Shown piece by piece: positions 13,893-20,810 of a DNA stretch of 20,810 bases (positions within the stretch are counted from its first letter, which is position 1; each line of letters begins with the position of its first letter). The translations under genes and the position numbers were made by a program. Under the pieces are notes generated by a model that saw nothing but the letters and a program-made list of their open reading frames with translations, was not told the DNA's origin and made no database searches. The stretch comes from DAOTXK01 sp034435395 (GTDB taxonomy: Bacteria; Chloroflexota; Anaerolineae; Aggregatilineales; Ch27). The DNA lies in contig DAOTXK010000361.1 of NCBI GenBank assembly GCA_034435395.1, forward strand, positions 1-20,810. Reading direction: 5' to 3'.

Positions 13893-16085
13893 ATGATCAC
13901 GCGCATTCTCTTCATTGACAGCGATGCCGAAGCCCTGGCCCGCATCAAACAGGCCCTGGAACAGGCCGGGGACTACGAAGCCAAGGTGTTTGTCACCGGG
14001 CAGGCCGCCCTGGAATACGCGATCCAGAATCCGCCAGCCGTCGCCGTGATCTCCCTCAACGTCCAGGACATCGCCCTCCCGGCACTGGCCGACCGATTGC
14101 GGCGCATCCGACCGGGGCTGCCGCTGTTGCTGCGCGCGCCAGCGGAATCCGATGAGTCGATCATCCAGTCACTCGCTCCGCAAGGGGTCATTCGCGGCGG
14201 TTATGCCGCGCGGCGGCTGATCGCGCTGGTGGAGGATGTGCTCAAACCCCAACCGGTCGAATCCGGCAAAAAGCCAGCCGTCGGGCCGGGCCAAGCGCCC
14301 AAGGCGGACGCGTCGGCGCTGCGCCAGTACCTCGAAACCACCGAACTGGACGACGTGGCCAGCTTTGGCGAGATTCTGGAGAGCATCGAGCCTGACTCCC
14401 ATATGGATGAGCAGGCGGAGGACACCTTCGATGTCCTGGTGAAATCCCTGCAGACCAGGGATGAAAAACCCTCCCTGCCCCTGCGCCGCCGGATTGCCAG
14501 TTGGGCCAGGGCTGCCGACCAGGAAGAGGCTGCTGCCGCCCCGTCCCCGGAGGACAGCACCCGCCCGGCTGATGAGGCCCCCTCTGGCCCCGAAACGGAC
14601 GCCCTGTTCCAGAAACTCGCCGCGGAGGAACCGCCCCTGCCCACCCTGGAAGATACGGGCACGGTCCGCGATCTGATCGCCGTCACCGACTTCAACGATC
14701 AGGCCGACTCGGACATTGTGGAAATCCCTGATGAGATGATCCGGGACTTATCCGAAGTGTCACCGGTCCCCAAGAGGCCCCTGGATGAACTGGAGGAGGA
14801 ATTGCTGGAAGCGTTGGCCGCCGCCGATGCGCCCGACGGCTCCCCTCCCCCGCCACCCGACGCGGCCGTCCGGCCACAGACACCGGAACTGATCCCCATG
14901 CCGGACGACATCCGCGCCCAGCTGGAAGGTGATGTGACACCGGTCATGCCGGCCATCGAGCCGGAGGCCGCCGCGTCCCCGCCAGGGAAGCCGCCTGCCG
15001 ACTTCGACAGCCCGCCCCTGGAGACCTCCCCGGAAGGAAATGTCGACGCGGCCAGGCTGGCCGTCCAGCTGACCCAACATACGCTGGAGTCGTCCGCCCA
15101 GGCAACTGTCCTGCTGCGGGACGATGAAGTGATTGCGACCGCCGGGGCGCTGCCGGATGCCGACATCGCCGCGCTGGCCGAGATGATCGACTGCGCTGCC
15201 GTGCGGGCCGACGAGGCGATCAAGATCAAGTTTGTATCCCTGCCGGAAACCGGCCTGAATTACATGGCCGTGGCCGCGCCGACCGTCGAAAACATGGTGC
15301 TGGTTATGGTCTTCACCGAACATATGCATCTGCGCGGCATCCGCCAGCAGGCCAAGACCCTGATCGACGCCCTGCGGACGACCATGCAGGAAAGGCTGGA
15401 GGAGGCAGAAGCGGCCGGGTGGCATGCGCCGGGAGCCGAGGCGCGCGCCCTCCCCGCAGCACTGCCAGCGGACGAACCGGTTCCGGACGCCCTCCACGAG
15501 ACGCCCGCGCCCGATCCCAGCGAACAAATCCTGACCGTCGCCGCCGAACCGGAGGAAACCCGTCATGGGGTCACCGGGGTCATCGAATCCGAGGGCGAAG
15601 ATGCCGCCCCTGCCCTGGCCGAAGCCGAAGAGCCTCAGGAACGCGATGTGGAGACGCGCGAGCCGCTGGAAACCGCGCCCGCCATTGATCCAGCGACCAT
15701 GGTCAAGTATGCCTGCGCCTGGATACTGCGCGATCCGGATGACGAGCTTGACGAAGAAGTTGTCAAAGCCCTGCCCAACTGGCTGGACCAGATCATCACC
15801 TCCCACTACTGGCTGGCTGAGCAGATCGACGTGCAACCGGACTACATCAGCGTGGTGGTGAGCGTCACCCCGGGGGAGACCCCCTCTCAGGTGGTCGAGA
15901 CGCTGATGGTCGAGACCGCCCGGCGCATCCTGGCCGCCCGCCCTGATTTTCTCCCAGTTGGCGGCGGCGCCGCCGAAAACGGGGAAGCCAGTCTGTGGGC
16001 CGACGCCTACTATGTGATCGCGCCGGGACGCCCCCTCACCAACGAAGAGATCAGCAACTTCATCAGCTACCAGCGCCAGGGATGA
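13893..16085 (+). CDS. Pseudo-receiver / Roadblock-like / inactive Y1-transposase-like fusion
   Basis: A 730-residue acidic protein with no membrane segment. Residues 1-118 follow the receiver fold (ILFIDSDAEA with the Asp9/Asp11 acidic pair), but the phospho-acceptor position is Ser54 (VISLNVQD) and the beta-5 Lys is Arg101, so it should not be phosphorylated normally. Residues 119-383 are a Pro/Glu/Asp-rich linker. Residues about 384-510 resemble a Roadblock/LC7 domain (LAVQLTQHTLESSAQATVLL through MHLRGIRQQAKTLIDAL). After a second acidic linker, residues 600-730 match the layout of IS200/IS605 Y1 transposases (VQPDYISVVVS, TPSQVVETL, ARRILAARPDF, LWADAYYV, ISNFISYQ) with HUH replaced by Tyr651-Ile-Ser653 and the nucleophile Tyr replaced by Phe723. 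A GAGGGG ribosome site lies 3 nt before the ATG. The domain calls were made by eye; function is unknown and a scaffold or regulatory role is inferred. Confidence 0.8.
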   Translation: MITRILFIDSDAEALARIKQALEQAGDYEAKVFVTGQAALEYAIQNPPAVAVISLNVQDIALPALADRLRRIRPGLPLLLRAPAESDESIIQSLAPQGVIRGGYAARRLIALVEDVLKPQPVESGKKPAVGPGQAPKADASALRQYLETTELDDVASFGEILESIEPDSHMDEQAEDTFDVLVKSLQTRDEKPSLPLRRRIASWARAADQEEAAAAPSPEDSTRPADEAPSGPETDALFQKLAAEEPPLPTLEDTGTVRDLIAVTDFNDQADSDIVEIPDEMIRDLSEVSPVPKRPLDELEEELLEALAAADAPDGSPPPPPDAAVRPQTPELIPMPDDIRAQLEGDVTPVMPAIEPEAAASPPGKPPADFDSPPLETSPEGNVDAARLAVQLTQHTLESSAQATVLLRDDEVIATAGALPDADIAALAEMIDCAAVRADEAIKIKFVSLPETGLNYMAVAAPTVENMVLVMVFTEHMHLRGIRQQAKTLIDALRTTMQERLEEAEAAGWHAPGAEARALPAALPADEPVPDALHETPAPDPSEQILTVAAEPEETRHGVTGVIESEGEDAAPALAEAEEPQERDVETREPLETAPAIDPATMVKYACAWILRDPDDELDEEVVKALPNWLDQIITSHYWLAEQIDVQPDYISVVVSVTPGETPSQVVETLMVETARRILAARPDFLPVGGGAAENGEASLWADAYYVIAPGRPLTNEEISNFISYQRQG

Positions 16086-16300
16086 ACCGGCCCGCCCCCT
16101 TTGGCTGATCCGATCGATAGACTGAGGTCGCCAAAAACCAGTGAAACGACGCCTGGGAAAAAACGCCCCATCCCAAAACGAACATATGGTCAACTCCGCC
16201 AAACCGGGTTACAGTTGGTCCTGTGTCGGGCGAGTCGGCCCGGATTCGCCAGGTAACAACCTTGTTGGACCGATAGAGATTCTTCCCAACAGAGCCAATC

Positions 16301-19177
16301 ATGACTGATACCAGCCGCCCCACCCTGATCATGATCGACGGCCACGCCCTGGCCTATCGCCAGTTTTTTGCCCTGCCCATCGAATCCTTCAGCACTCGCG
16401 AAGGCGAGCCGACCAACGCGACCTATGGCTTCGCCCGCACGTTGTTGGATGTTCTGGAAAAAGACCGGCCCCGATACCTGCTGGTCGCCTTTGACCAGGG
16501 GATGAGCGGGCGCGATCAGCTCTACAGCGCCTATAAGGGCACGCGGGACAAGATGCCCGACGAACTGCGCCTCCAGATGCAGCGCATCCACCAGCTGGTG
16601 GAAGCCTTCAACATCCCCATTCTGGAAGTTCAGGGCTATGAAGCCGACGACCTGCTGGGCACGCTGGCCCGGCAGGCCGAAGCGGCCGGCATGGACGTGC
16701 TCATCATCACCGGCGACCGCGACTTGCTCCAGTTGGTGACCGACCATACCCGCGTCCGCCTGCCGCCAGGCCGCTGGAGCAAAAGCGACCAGACCTACGA
16801 TCCAGAGGCTTTCCGCCAGCAGTACAAGCTGGAGCCATCGCAGTTGATCGACCTGAAGGCGCTGGTGGGCGATAGCTCGGACAACATCCCCGGCGTCAAG
16901 GGTATTGGCGAGAAAGGGGCCACTAGCCTGCTCCAGACGTATGGCACGCTGGAAGGCATTTATGAACACCTGGACAGTCTGCCCAAGGGACAGGGAAGCA
17001 AGCTGGAAACCGAGCGCGAGATGGCCTTTCTCAGCCAGCAACTGGCCCGGATCAGGTGCGATGCCCCGGTCAGCCTGAACCTGGACGCCTGCCTGGCCCA
17101 CGATTACGACCGAGACAAAGTGGCTGAGTTGTTCCGGGAGCTGGAATTCCGCACCCTGATCCGGCGGCTGCCCTCGGCGGACGAGGGAGCGGAAGCGGCG
17201 GATGCCGGTCAGCCGACTCAGTTGAGGTTGTTCGGTGGTGACGAGCGCCCAGCGCCGCCGCCCGCCGCGCCGATCGCCGCCCCCAGCGGCCCCATTGCCG
17301 AGACGGTCCGAACGATCACCGTGCAGGACGAGGCCGCCCTGCAATCGCTGGTCAAGGCGCTCAGCCAGGCCGAGGCCATCGCCTTCGACGTGGAGACCAC
17401 CAGCACGGACCAGATGCGCGCCGAGCTGGTCGGCATCGCTCTGGCGGTGGCCCCGGACGAAGGGTACTACATCCCCGTCGGCCACACGCCCCGGCCCGCC
17501 GAGGGTCAGGAGGCGCTGCTGGACGAGATGGCCATCCGGCAGCTGCCGCTGGAAACGGTCATCGACGCGCTGAAAGCCCCGCTCACCGACCCCCACCTTC
17601 CCAAGTACGCCCACAACGGCAAATACGATCTGATCGTCTTGCGTCGGCATGGGCTGGATGTGACCCCCATCCGCTTCGACACGATGATCGCCGAGTGGCT
17701 GAGCGACCCCGCCAGCCGCAATAAAGGGCTGAAGAACCTGGCCTTCGTCCGGCTCGGCATTGAGATGACGCCGATTGAAGACCTGATCGGGTCGGGCCGC
17801 AATCAGATCACCATCGACCGGGTGCCTATCGAGCGGGTCGCGCCCTACGCCGCCGCCGACGCAGCTGTCACCTTCCACCTGGTGGGCGTGCTGCGTTCCG
17901 AACTGGAAACCAAACGCCTGCTCAAGCTCTACCATGATCTGGAAATGCCCCTGATCCCGGTCCTGGCCGATATGGAAATGGCCGGGGTGCTGCTGGATAC
18001 CGAGTTCCTGCGCCAGATGAGCGACGAACTGGCCGCGCAGCTGGCGGCCATCGAAAGCGAGATTCACGCCCTGTCCGGCGGCTATGGCCCGTTTAATATC
18101 AACAGCCCCAAGCAGCTCAACGACGTGTTGTTCGGCAAGCTGCAACTGCCGACCGCCGGCATCCGGAAGACCACCCACGGCTTTTCCACCTCGGCGGACG
18201 TGCTGGAAGACCTGCGCGGCGAGCATCCCATCGTGGATCACATCCTGGAACACCGCGAGCTGACCAAACTCAAAGGCACCTATGTGGACGCCCTGCCGGA
18301 GCTGGTCCACCCGCAGACCGGGCGGCTGCACACCAGTTTCAACCAGACCGGCACCGTCACCGGGCGGCTCAGCAGCGACAACCCCAACCTGCAAAACATC
18401 CCCGTCCGCACCGAACAGGGCCGCCAGATTCGGAAGGCATTTGTCGCCCCGGAGGGATACGTCCTGCTGTCGGTGGACTACAGCCAGGTGGAATTGCGCG
18501 TGCTGGCCCATGTCAGCCAGGACCCCACCCTGCTGGAGGCCTTCCGCCAGGGACAGGACATCCACCAGACCACCGCCGCCGCCGTGTACGGCATCCCGCT
18601 TGACCAGGTGACCTACGAGCAGCGCCGCTTCGCCAAAAGCGTGAATTTCGGCCTGCTTTACGGCATGGGCGCTTTCCGGCTGGCGCGCGACAGCGCGCTG
18701 ACGCTGGGCCAGGCGGAGCAGTTCATCGACACTTACTTCCAGCAGTTCCCGCGCGTCCGCGATTACCTGGAGGAGACCAAACGCCGCGCCGCCCAACAGG
18801 GGTACCTGGAAACCCTGCTCGGTCGTCGCCGCTATTTCCCGGAGCTTCGGGAAGACGGAAGCGGGCGCACCAGCGCCGTGGCCCGCCAGCGGGCCGAACG
18901 ACAGGCGATCAATATGCCGATCCAGGGGACCGCCGCCGACATCATGAAGCTGGCGATGATCCACGTGCATCGCCGACTCCGCGAGGCTGGCTACCGCGCC
19001 CACATCCTGCTCCAGGTCCACGACGAACTGGTGTTGGAGGTGGCCGAGGAAGACCTGCCAGCCACGGCAGCGCTGGTCCGGGAGACCATGGAGCAGGCGT
19101 TCACCCTGGACGCTCCCCTCAAGGCCGACGCCCAATCGGGCCGCAACTGGCTGGACATGGCTCCAGTCGCCGGATAA
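16301..19177 (+). CDS. polA: DNA polymerase I
   Basis: A 958-residue repair and Okazaki-fragment-maturation polymerase with all three activities apparently intact. The N-terminal 5'-3' exonuclease (about 1-290) has IMIDGHALAYR, YEADDLLGTLA, ITGDRDLLQLV and GDSSDNIPGVKGIG. The 3'-5' proofreading domain (about 340-530) keeps the metal ligands: Asp363 and Glu365 in FDVETT, the Asp of HNGKYD and the Asp of YAAADA; many bacterial PolA proteins have lost these. The polymerase domain has motif A DYSQVELR (Asp726), the O-helix RRFAKSVNFGLLYG (Lys779) and motif C QVHDE (Asp908, Glu909). The Phe of NFGLLYG predicts discrimination against dideoxynucleotides, as in E. coli Pol I. The ATG at 16301 lacks a clear ribosome site. 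The 215-bp upstream gap holds only weak promoter-like matches. Confidence 0.98.
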   Translation: MTDTSRPTLIMIDGHALAYRQFFALPIESFSTREGEPTNATYGFARTLLDVLEKDRPRYLLVAFDQGMSGRDQLYSAYKGTRDKMPDELRLQMQRIHQLVEAFNIPILEVQGYEADDLLGTLARQAEAAGMDVLIITGDRDLLQLVTDHTRVRLPPGRWSKSDQTYDPEAFRQQYKLEPSQLIDLKALVGDSSDNIPGVKGIGEKGATSLLQTYGTLEGIYEHLDSLPKGQGSKLETEREMAFLSQQLARIRCDAPVSLNLDACLAHDYDRDKVAELFRELEFRTLIRRLPSADEGAEAADAGQPTQLRLFGGDERPAPPPAAPIAAPSGPIAETVRTITVQDEAALQSLVKALSQAEAIAFDVETTSTDQMRAELVGIALAVAPDEGYYIPVGHTPRPAEGQEALLDEMAIRQLPLETVIDALKAPLTDPHLPKYAHNGKYDLIVLRRHGLDVTPIRFDTMIAEWLSDPASRNKGLKNLAFVRLGIEMTPIEDLIGSGRNQITIDRVPIERVAPYAAADAAVTFHLVGVLRSELETKRLLKLYHDLEMPLIPVLADMEMAGVLLDTEFLRQMSDELAAQLAAIESEIHALSGGYGPFNINSPKQLNDVLFGKLQLPTAGIRKTTHGFSTSADVLEDLRGEHPIVDHILEHRELTKLKGTYVDALPELVHPQTGRLHTSFNQTGTVTGRLSSDNPNLQNIPVRTEQGRQIRKAFVAPEGYVLLSVDYSQVELRVLAHVSQDPTLLEAFRQGQDIHQTTAAAVYGIPLDQVTYEQRRFAKSVNFGLLYGMGAFRLARDSALTLGQAEQFIDTYFQQFPRVRDYLEETKRRAAQQGYLETLLGRRRYFPELREDGSGRTSAVARQRAERQAINMPIQGTAADIMKLAMIHVHRRLREAGYRAHILLQVHDELVLEVAEEDLPATAALVRETMEQAFTLDAPLKADAQSGRNWLDMAPVAG

Positions 19178-19185
19178 GCGGCCTC

Positions 19186-19249
19186 GCCCCCCTGCCTGAG
19201 GTTCGACCAGCGCTTTCCCCGGCAGGAATGGGGCTGTTTTTTTGTTTTT
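19186..19249 (+). terminator. Intrinsic terminator of polA
   Basis: GCCCCCCTGCC (19186-19196) pairs with GGCAGG (19221-19226) and GGGGC (19230-19234), giving 11 base pairs with one 3-nt bulge (AAT). Seven T residues, a G and five more T residues follow. It starts 8 bp after the polA stop codon. Confidence 0.85.
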
Positions 19250-19269
19250 CCATCACTTCCGTTTATAAT
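19242..19269 (+). promoter_or_regulatory. Promoter of the substrate-binding protein gene
   Basis: A perfect TATAAT (19264-19269) in a locally AT-rich patch. The best -35, TTGTTT (19242-19247) at 16 bp, lies inside the T-run of the polA terminator. The predicted start is near 19276, about 240 nt before the ATG. Confidence 0.6.
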
Positions 19270-19517
19270 AAAAACGGGTCGGAATCACACACAGCCCAGT
19301 CTGGTCAACCATCTGGTCGATACCCGTGCCGTTCGCGTTAGACGCCGATAGCCGTGGGCGGCAAGTCTTACCTCTTTGTTAAGACGCGGGTGAAGAAGGC
19401 ACAGAAAGGAGCCAGCATCGCCGCGAATTTTCGCCCACGCTCGCCGAGGCAGCACGGTCGGCCACCCGTCAAAACTCCGCAGAAATGTTTCCGCAATCTT
19501 CAGGGAGGAGCAAAAGA
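19270..19517 (+). other. Long, apparently structured 5' leader of the transporter gene
   Basis: About 240 nt of leader without a convincing gene. Three inverted repeats are visible. ACGGGT (19274-19279) pairs with ACCCGT (19322-19327). CGTGGGCG (19353-19360) pairs with CGCCCACG (19432-19439), a perfect 8-bp closing stem. Inside that stem, GTCTTA (19365-19370) pairs with TAAGAC (19380-19385) around a 9-nt loop. CTGGTC is repeated directly 6 bp apart at 19301-19318. The layout resembles a small multi-helix RNA domain, but I recognise no known riboswitch core. A 72-codon open frame across this region lacks support. Confidence 0.45.
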
Positions 19518-20810
19518 ATGTCCAACCGGATCAGATTCGGTCTTCGGGCCCTGCCAGCGTTGCTCGCCGTGATGGCGATGATCCTGAGCGTGGCGCCGGC
19601 GTTGGCGCAGGGCGACGAATACGTCACCTACTACACCGCCGAGCACGGGGACAGTTTGATTTCCACACTGGACCCGCAGAGAGTCACCGACAGCGTGTCC
19701 ATCGACTTCGCGGAAAACCTCTTCCTCAGCCTGACCGACTACCATCCGCTGACCGTGGAAATCCGACCGGAGCTGGCCACCGCCTGGGAATTTGACCTCG
19801 ATACGCTGACCTGGACCTTCACCATTCGCGATGATGTGCCCTGGGTCCGCTGGGACCCCGTGACCGACACGGCCACCGAGGTGCGTAAGGTCGTGGCTGG
19901 CGACTTCGTGACCGGCATCCGCCGCGCCTGCGACCCCAACAACACCTCGCTGTATGCCGAGGTGGTCGGCGCGACCATCGCCGGCTGCTCAGAGGTCTTC
20001 CACACCAGCCCGGACGACATCACGCCGGAGTCCTTCGAAGCCATCGGGGTTTCCGCGCCCGATGATACCACGCTGAAGATCACGCTGACCGGCCCCATCG
20101 GTTACTTCCTGTCGATGACCCCGATGTGGGTGCTCGACGCCGTGCCCGGCGAGATCATCGAGGAATTCGGCGGCGGGTTTAATACCGACTGGACTCTGCC
20201 CGGCAACATCGTGACCAATGGCCCCTTCGTGATGGATGAGTGGGAGCGCGGCGTGCGGCAAGTCATGATTCGCAACCCGCTCTTCCCCGAGGATATGGCC
20301 GGCCCTGGCAACGTCGAGCGGGTGGTCGATCTGTTTTTGGAGGACCCCGGCACCACCTACGCCCTGTTCCAGGACAACCAGATTGACTGGTCGGGCCTGC
20401 CCACCGCCGAGCAGCAAAACGTGCTCTCCGACCCCGAACTGGCTCAGCAGGTGCGGCAGGTGAACCGGCTGGCGGTGTATTACTTCGCCTTCGCCCATGA
20501 CAAGCCGCCGTTCGACAACGTGCATGTCCGCCGCGCCTTCAGCGCCGCCTTCAACCGCGAACTGTTCGTCCAGGAAGTCCGCTCTGGCCGCGGCGTGCCC
20601 ATGATGCACTGGACGCCGCCGGGCATGTTCGGCTCCGTGCCGCCTGACCAGGTTGGCATCGACGGCGCGGGTATCGGCTACGATCCGGAGTTCGCCCGCA
20701 GCGAGATGGAAGCCGCCGGCTACCCCAACTGCGAAGGCTTCCCCGAGATCGACATCGTGACCTACACCGGCGCTTCCGTCTGGGCGCAGTTCCTCCAGGC
20801 TGAGCTGGAG
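19518..20810 (+). CDS. ABC transporter substrate-binding protein, family 5 (partial)
   Basis: The first 431 codons of an exported solute-binding protein of the peptide/nickel/opine type (SBP_bac_5); the gene continues past the window. The Sec signal peptide (about 1-30, ending in PALA before Gln31) has no lipobox Cys. Family features are the opening LDPQRVTDSVSIDFAENLFLSL, the ELATAWEFDLDTLTWTFTIRDDVPW block, the TNGPFVMDEWERG segment, and the NVHVRRAFSAAFNRELFV helix found in nearly all members. Full members are usually 500-600 residues, so about a quarter is missing. A strong GGGAGGAG ribosome site lies 7 nt before the ATG. Permease and ATPase genes would be expected downstream. The ligand is most likely an oligopeptide but cannot be read from the sequence; related proteins bind sugars or metal chelates. 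Confidence 0.92.
   Translation, partial: MSNRIRFGLRALPALLAVMAMILSVAPALAQGDEYVTYYTAEHGDSLISTLDPQRVTDSVSIDFAENLFLSLTDYHPLTVEIRPELATAWEFDLDTLTWTFTIRDDVPWVRWDPVTDTATEVRKVVAGDFVTGIRRACDPNNTSLYAEVVGATIAGCSEVFHTSPDDITPESFEAIGVSAPDDTTLKITLTGPIGYFLSMTPMWVLDAVPGEIIEEFGGGFNTDWTLPGNIVTNGPFVMDEWERGVRQVMIRNPLFPEDMAGPGNVERVVDLFLEDPGTTYALFQDNQIDWSGLPTAEQQNVLSDPELAQQVRQVNRLAVYYFAFAHDKPPFDNVHVRRAFSAAFNRELFVQEVRSGRGVPMMHWTPPGMFGSVPPDQVGIDGAGIGYDPEFARSEMEAAGYPNCEGFPEIDIVTYTGASVWAQFLQAELE

Noticed and set aside
15690..16085. An active IS200/IS605 insertion
   Set aside because: The transposase-like part is an in-frame domain of a longer protein, lacks catalytic residues, and no element ends or flanking hairpins are visible.
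14760..16202. A 480-codon open frame opposite the fusion gene
   Set aside because: Gly/Arg/Asp/His-rich shadow. The plus strand has a promoter, a ribosome site and recognisable domains.
16086..16300. Promoter or operator before polA (TGTTGG at 16263 with CCAACA at 16286; TGGTCA-N17-TACAGT near 16187-16215)
   Set aside because: Both are weak matches that occur by chance often. Nothing else clear is present in this 215-bp gap.
16190..19135. A 981-codon open frame opposite polA
   Set aside because: polA on the plus strand has every family motif. The antisense frame is rich in Gly, Gln, His and Arg, has no recognisable domain, and is what GC-biased third positions produce.

Overview
The window is GC-rich and gene-dense, and it looks like chromosomal DNA from a member of the Chloroflexota, most likely an Anaerolineae-type bacterium. 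This is an inference from gene content. The clues are a soluble multi-GAF histidine kinase beside a KaiC-like ATPase, lipoproteins joining Ig-like, SH3b and CARDB modules through Pro/Thr linkers, a SpoIIAA-like STAS protein, and a large SecA with a SEC-C tail. No phage genes, rRNA, tRNA, CRISPR array or intact insertion sequence was seen.

Minus-strand block (1-8174). Reading right to left: secA, then a 120-bp gap, then a tight run of a winged-helix protein, a single-domain KaiC-like ATPase, two three-helix membrane proteins, a 3xGAF histidine kinase and adenosine deaminase (cut by the window edge). Spacing in the run is 2, 9, 9, 69 and -11 bp, so it is probably one operon. It reads as a signalling module: a DNA-binding protein and a RecA-fold ATPase as the switch, small membrane proteins as possible anchor or sensor, and a cytosolic kinase as input.

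Plus-strand block (8288-10963). miaB (tRNA methylthiotransferase) is divergent from secA and has a near-consensus promoter. A branch-1 nitrilase follows with its own likely start and promoter. A convergent small STAS-like gene (10999-11427, minus) ends this block.

Intergenic region 11428-11820 separates the STAS-like gene from two tandem paralogous lipoproteins. It holds a fourfold 11-bp tandem repeat, an extended -10 promoter and alternative hairpins in the leader. The lipoproteins are followed by a 730-residue protein with its own strong promoter. It fuses a degenerate receiver domain, a long acidic linker, a Roadblock/LC7-like domain and a C-terminal domain that resembles an IS200/IS605 Y1 transposase with all its catalytic residues replaced. 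This is the most unusual object in the window.

Final block (16301-20810). A complete proofreading-type DNA polymerase I ends in a strong intrinsic terminator. A promoter overlapping that terminator then drives a long, apparently structured leader and the first 431 codons of a family 5 (peptide-type) ABC transporter substrate-binding protein that continues beyond the window.

The very long open frames opposite secA, miaB, the 730-residue gene and polA are GC-driven shadows and are left out.
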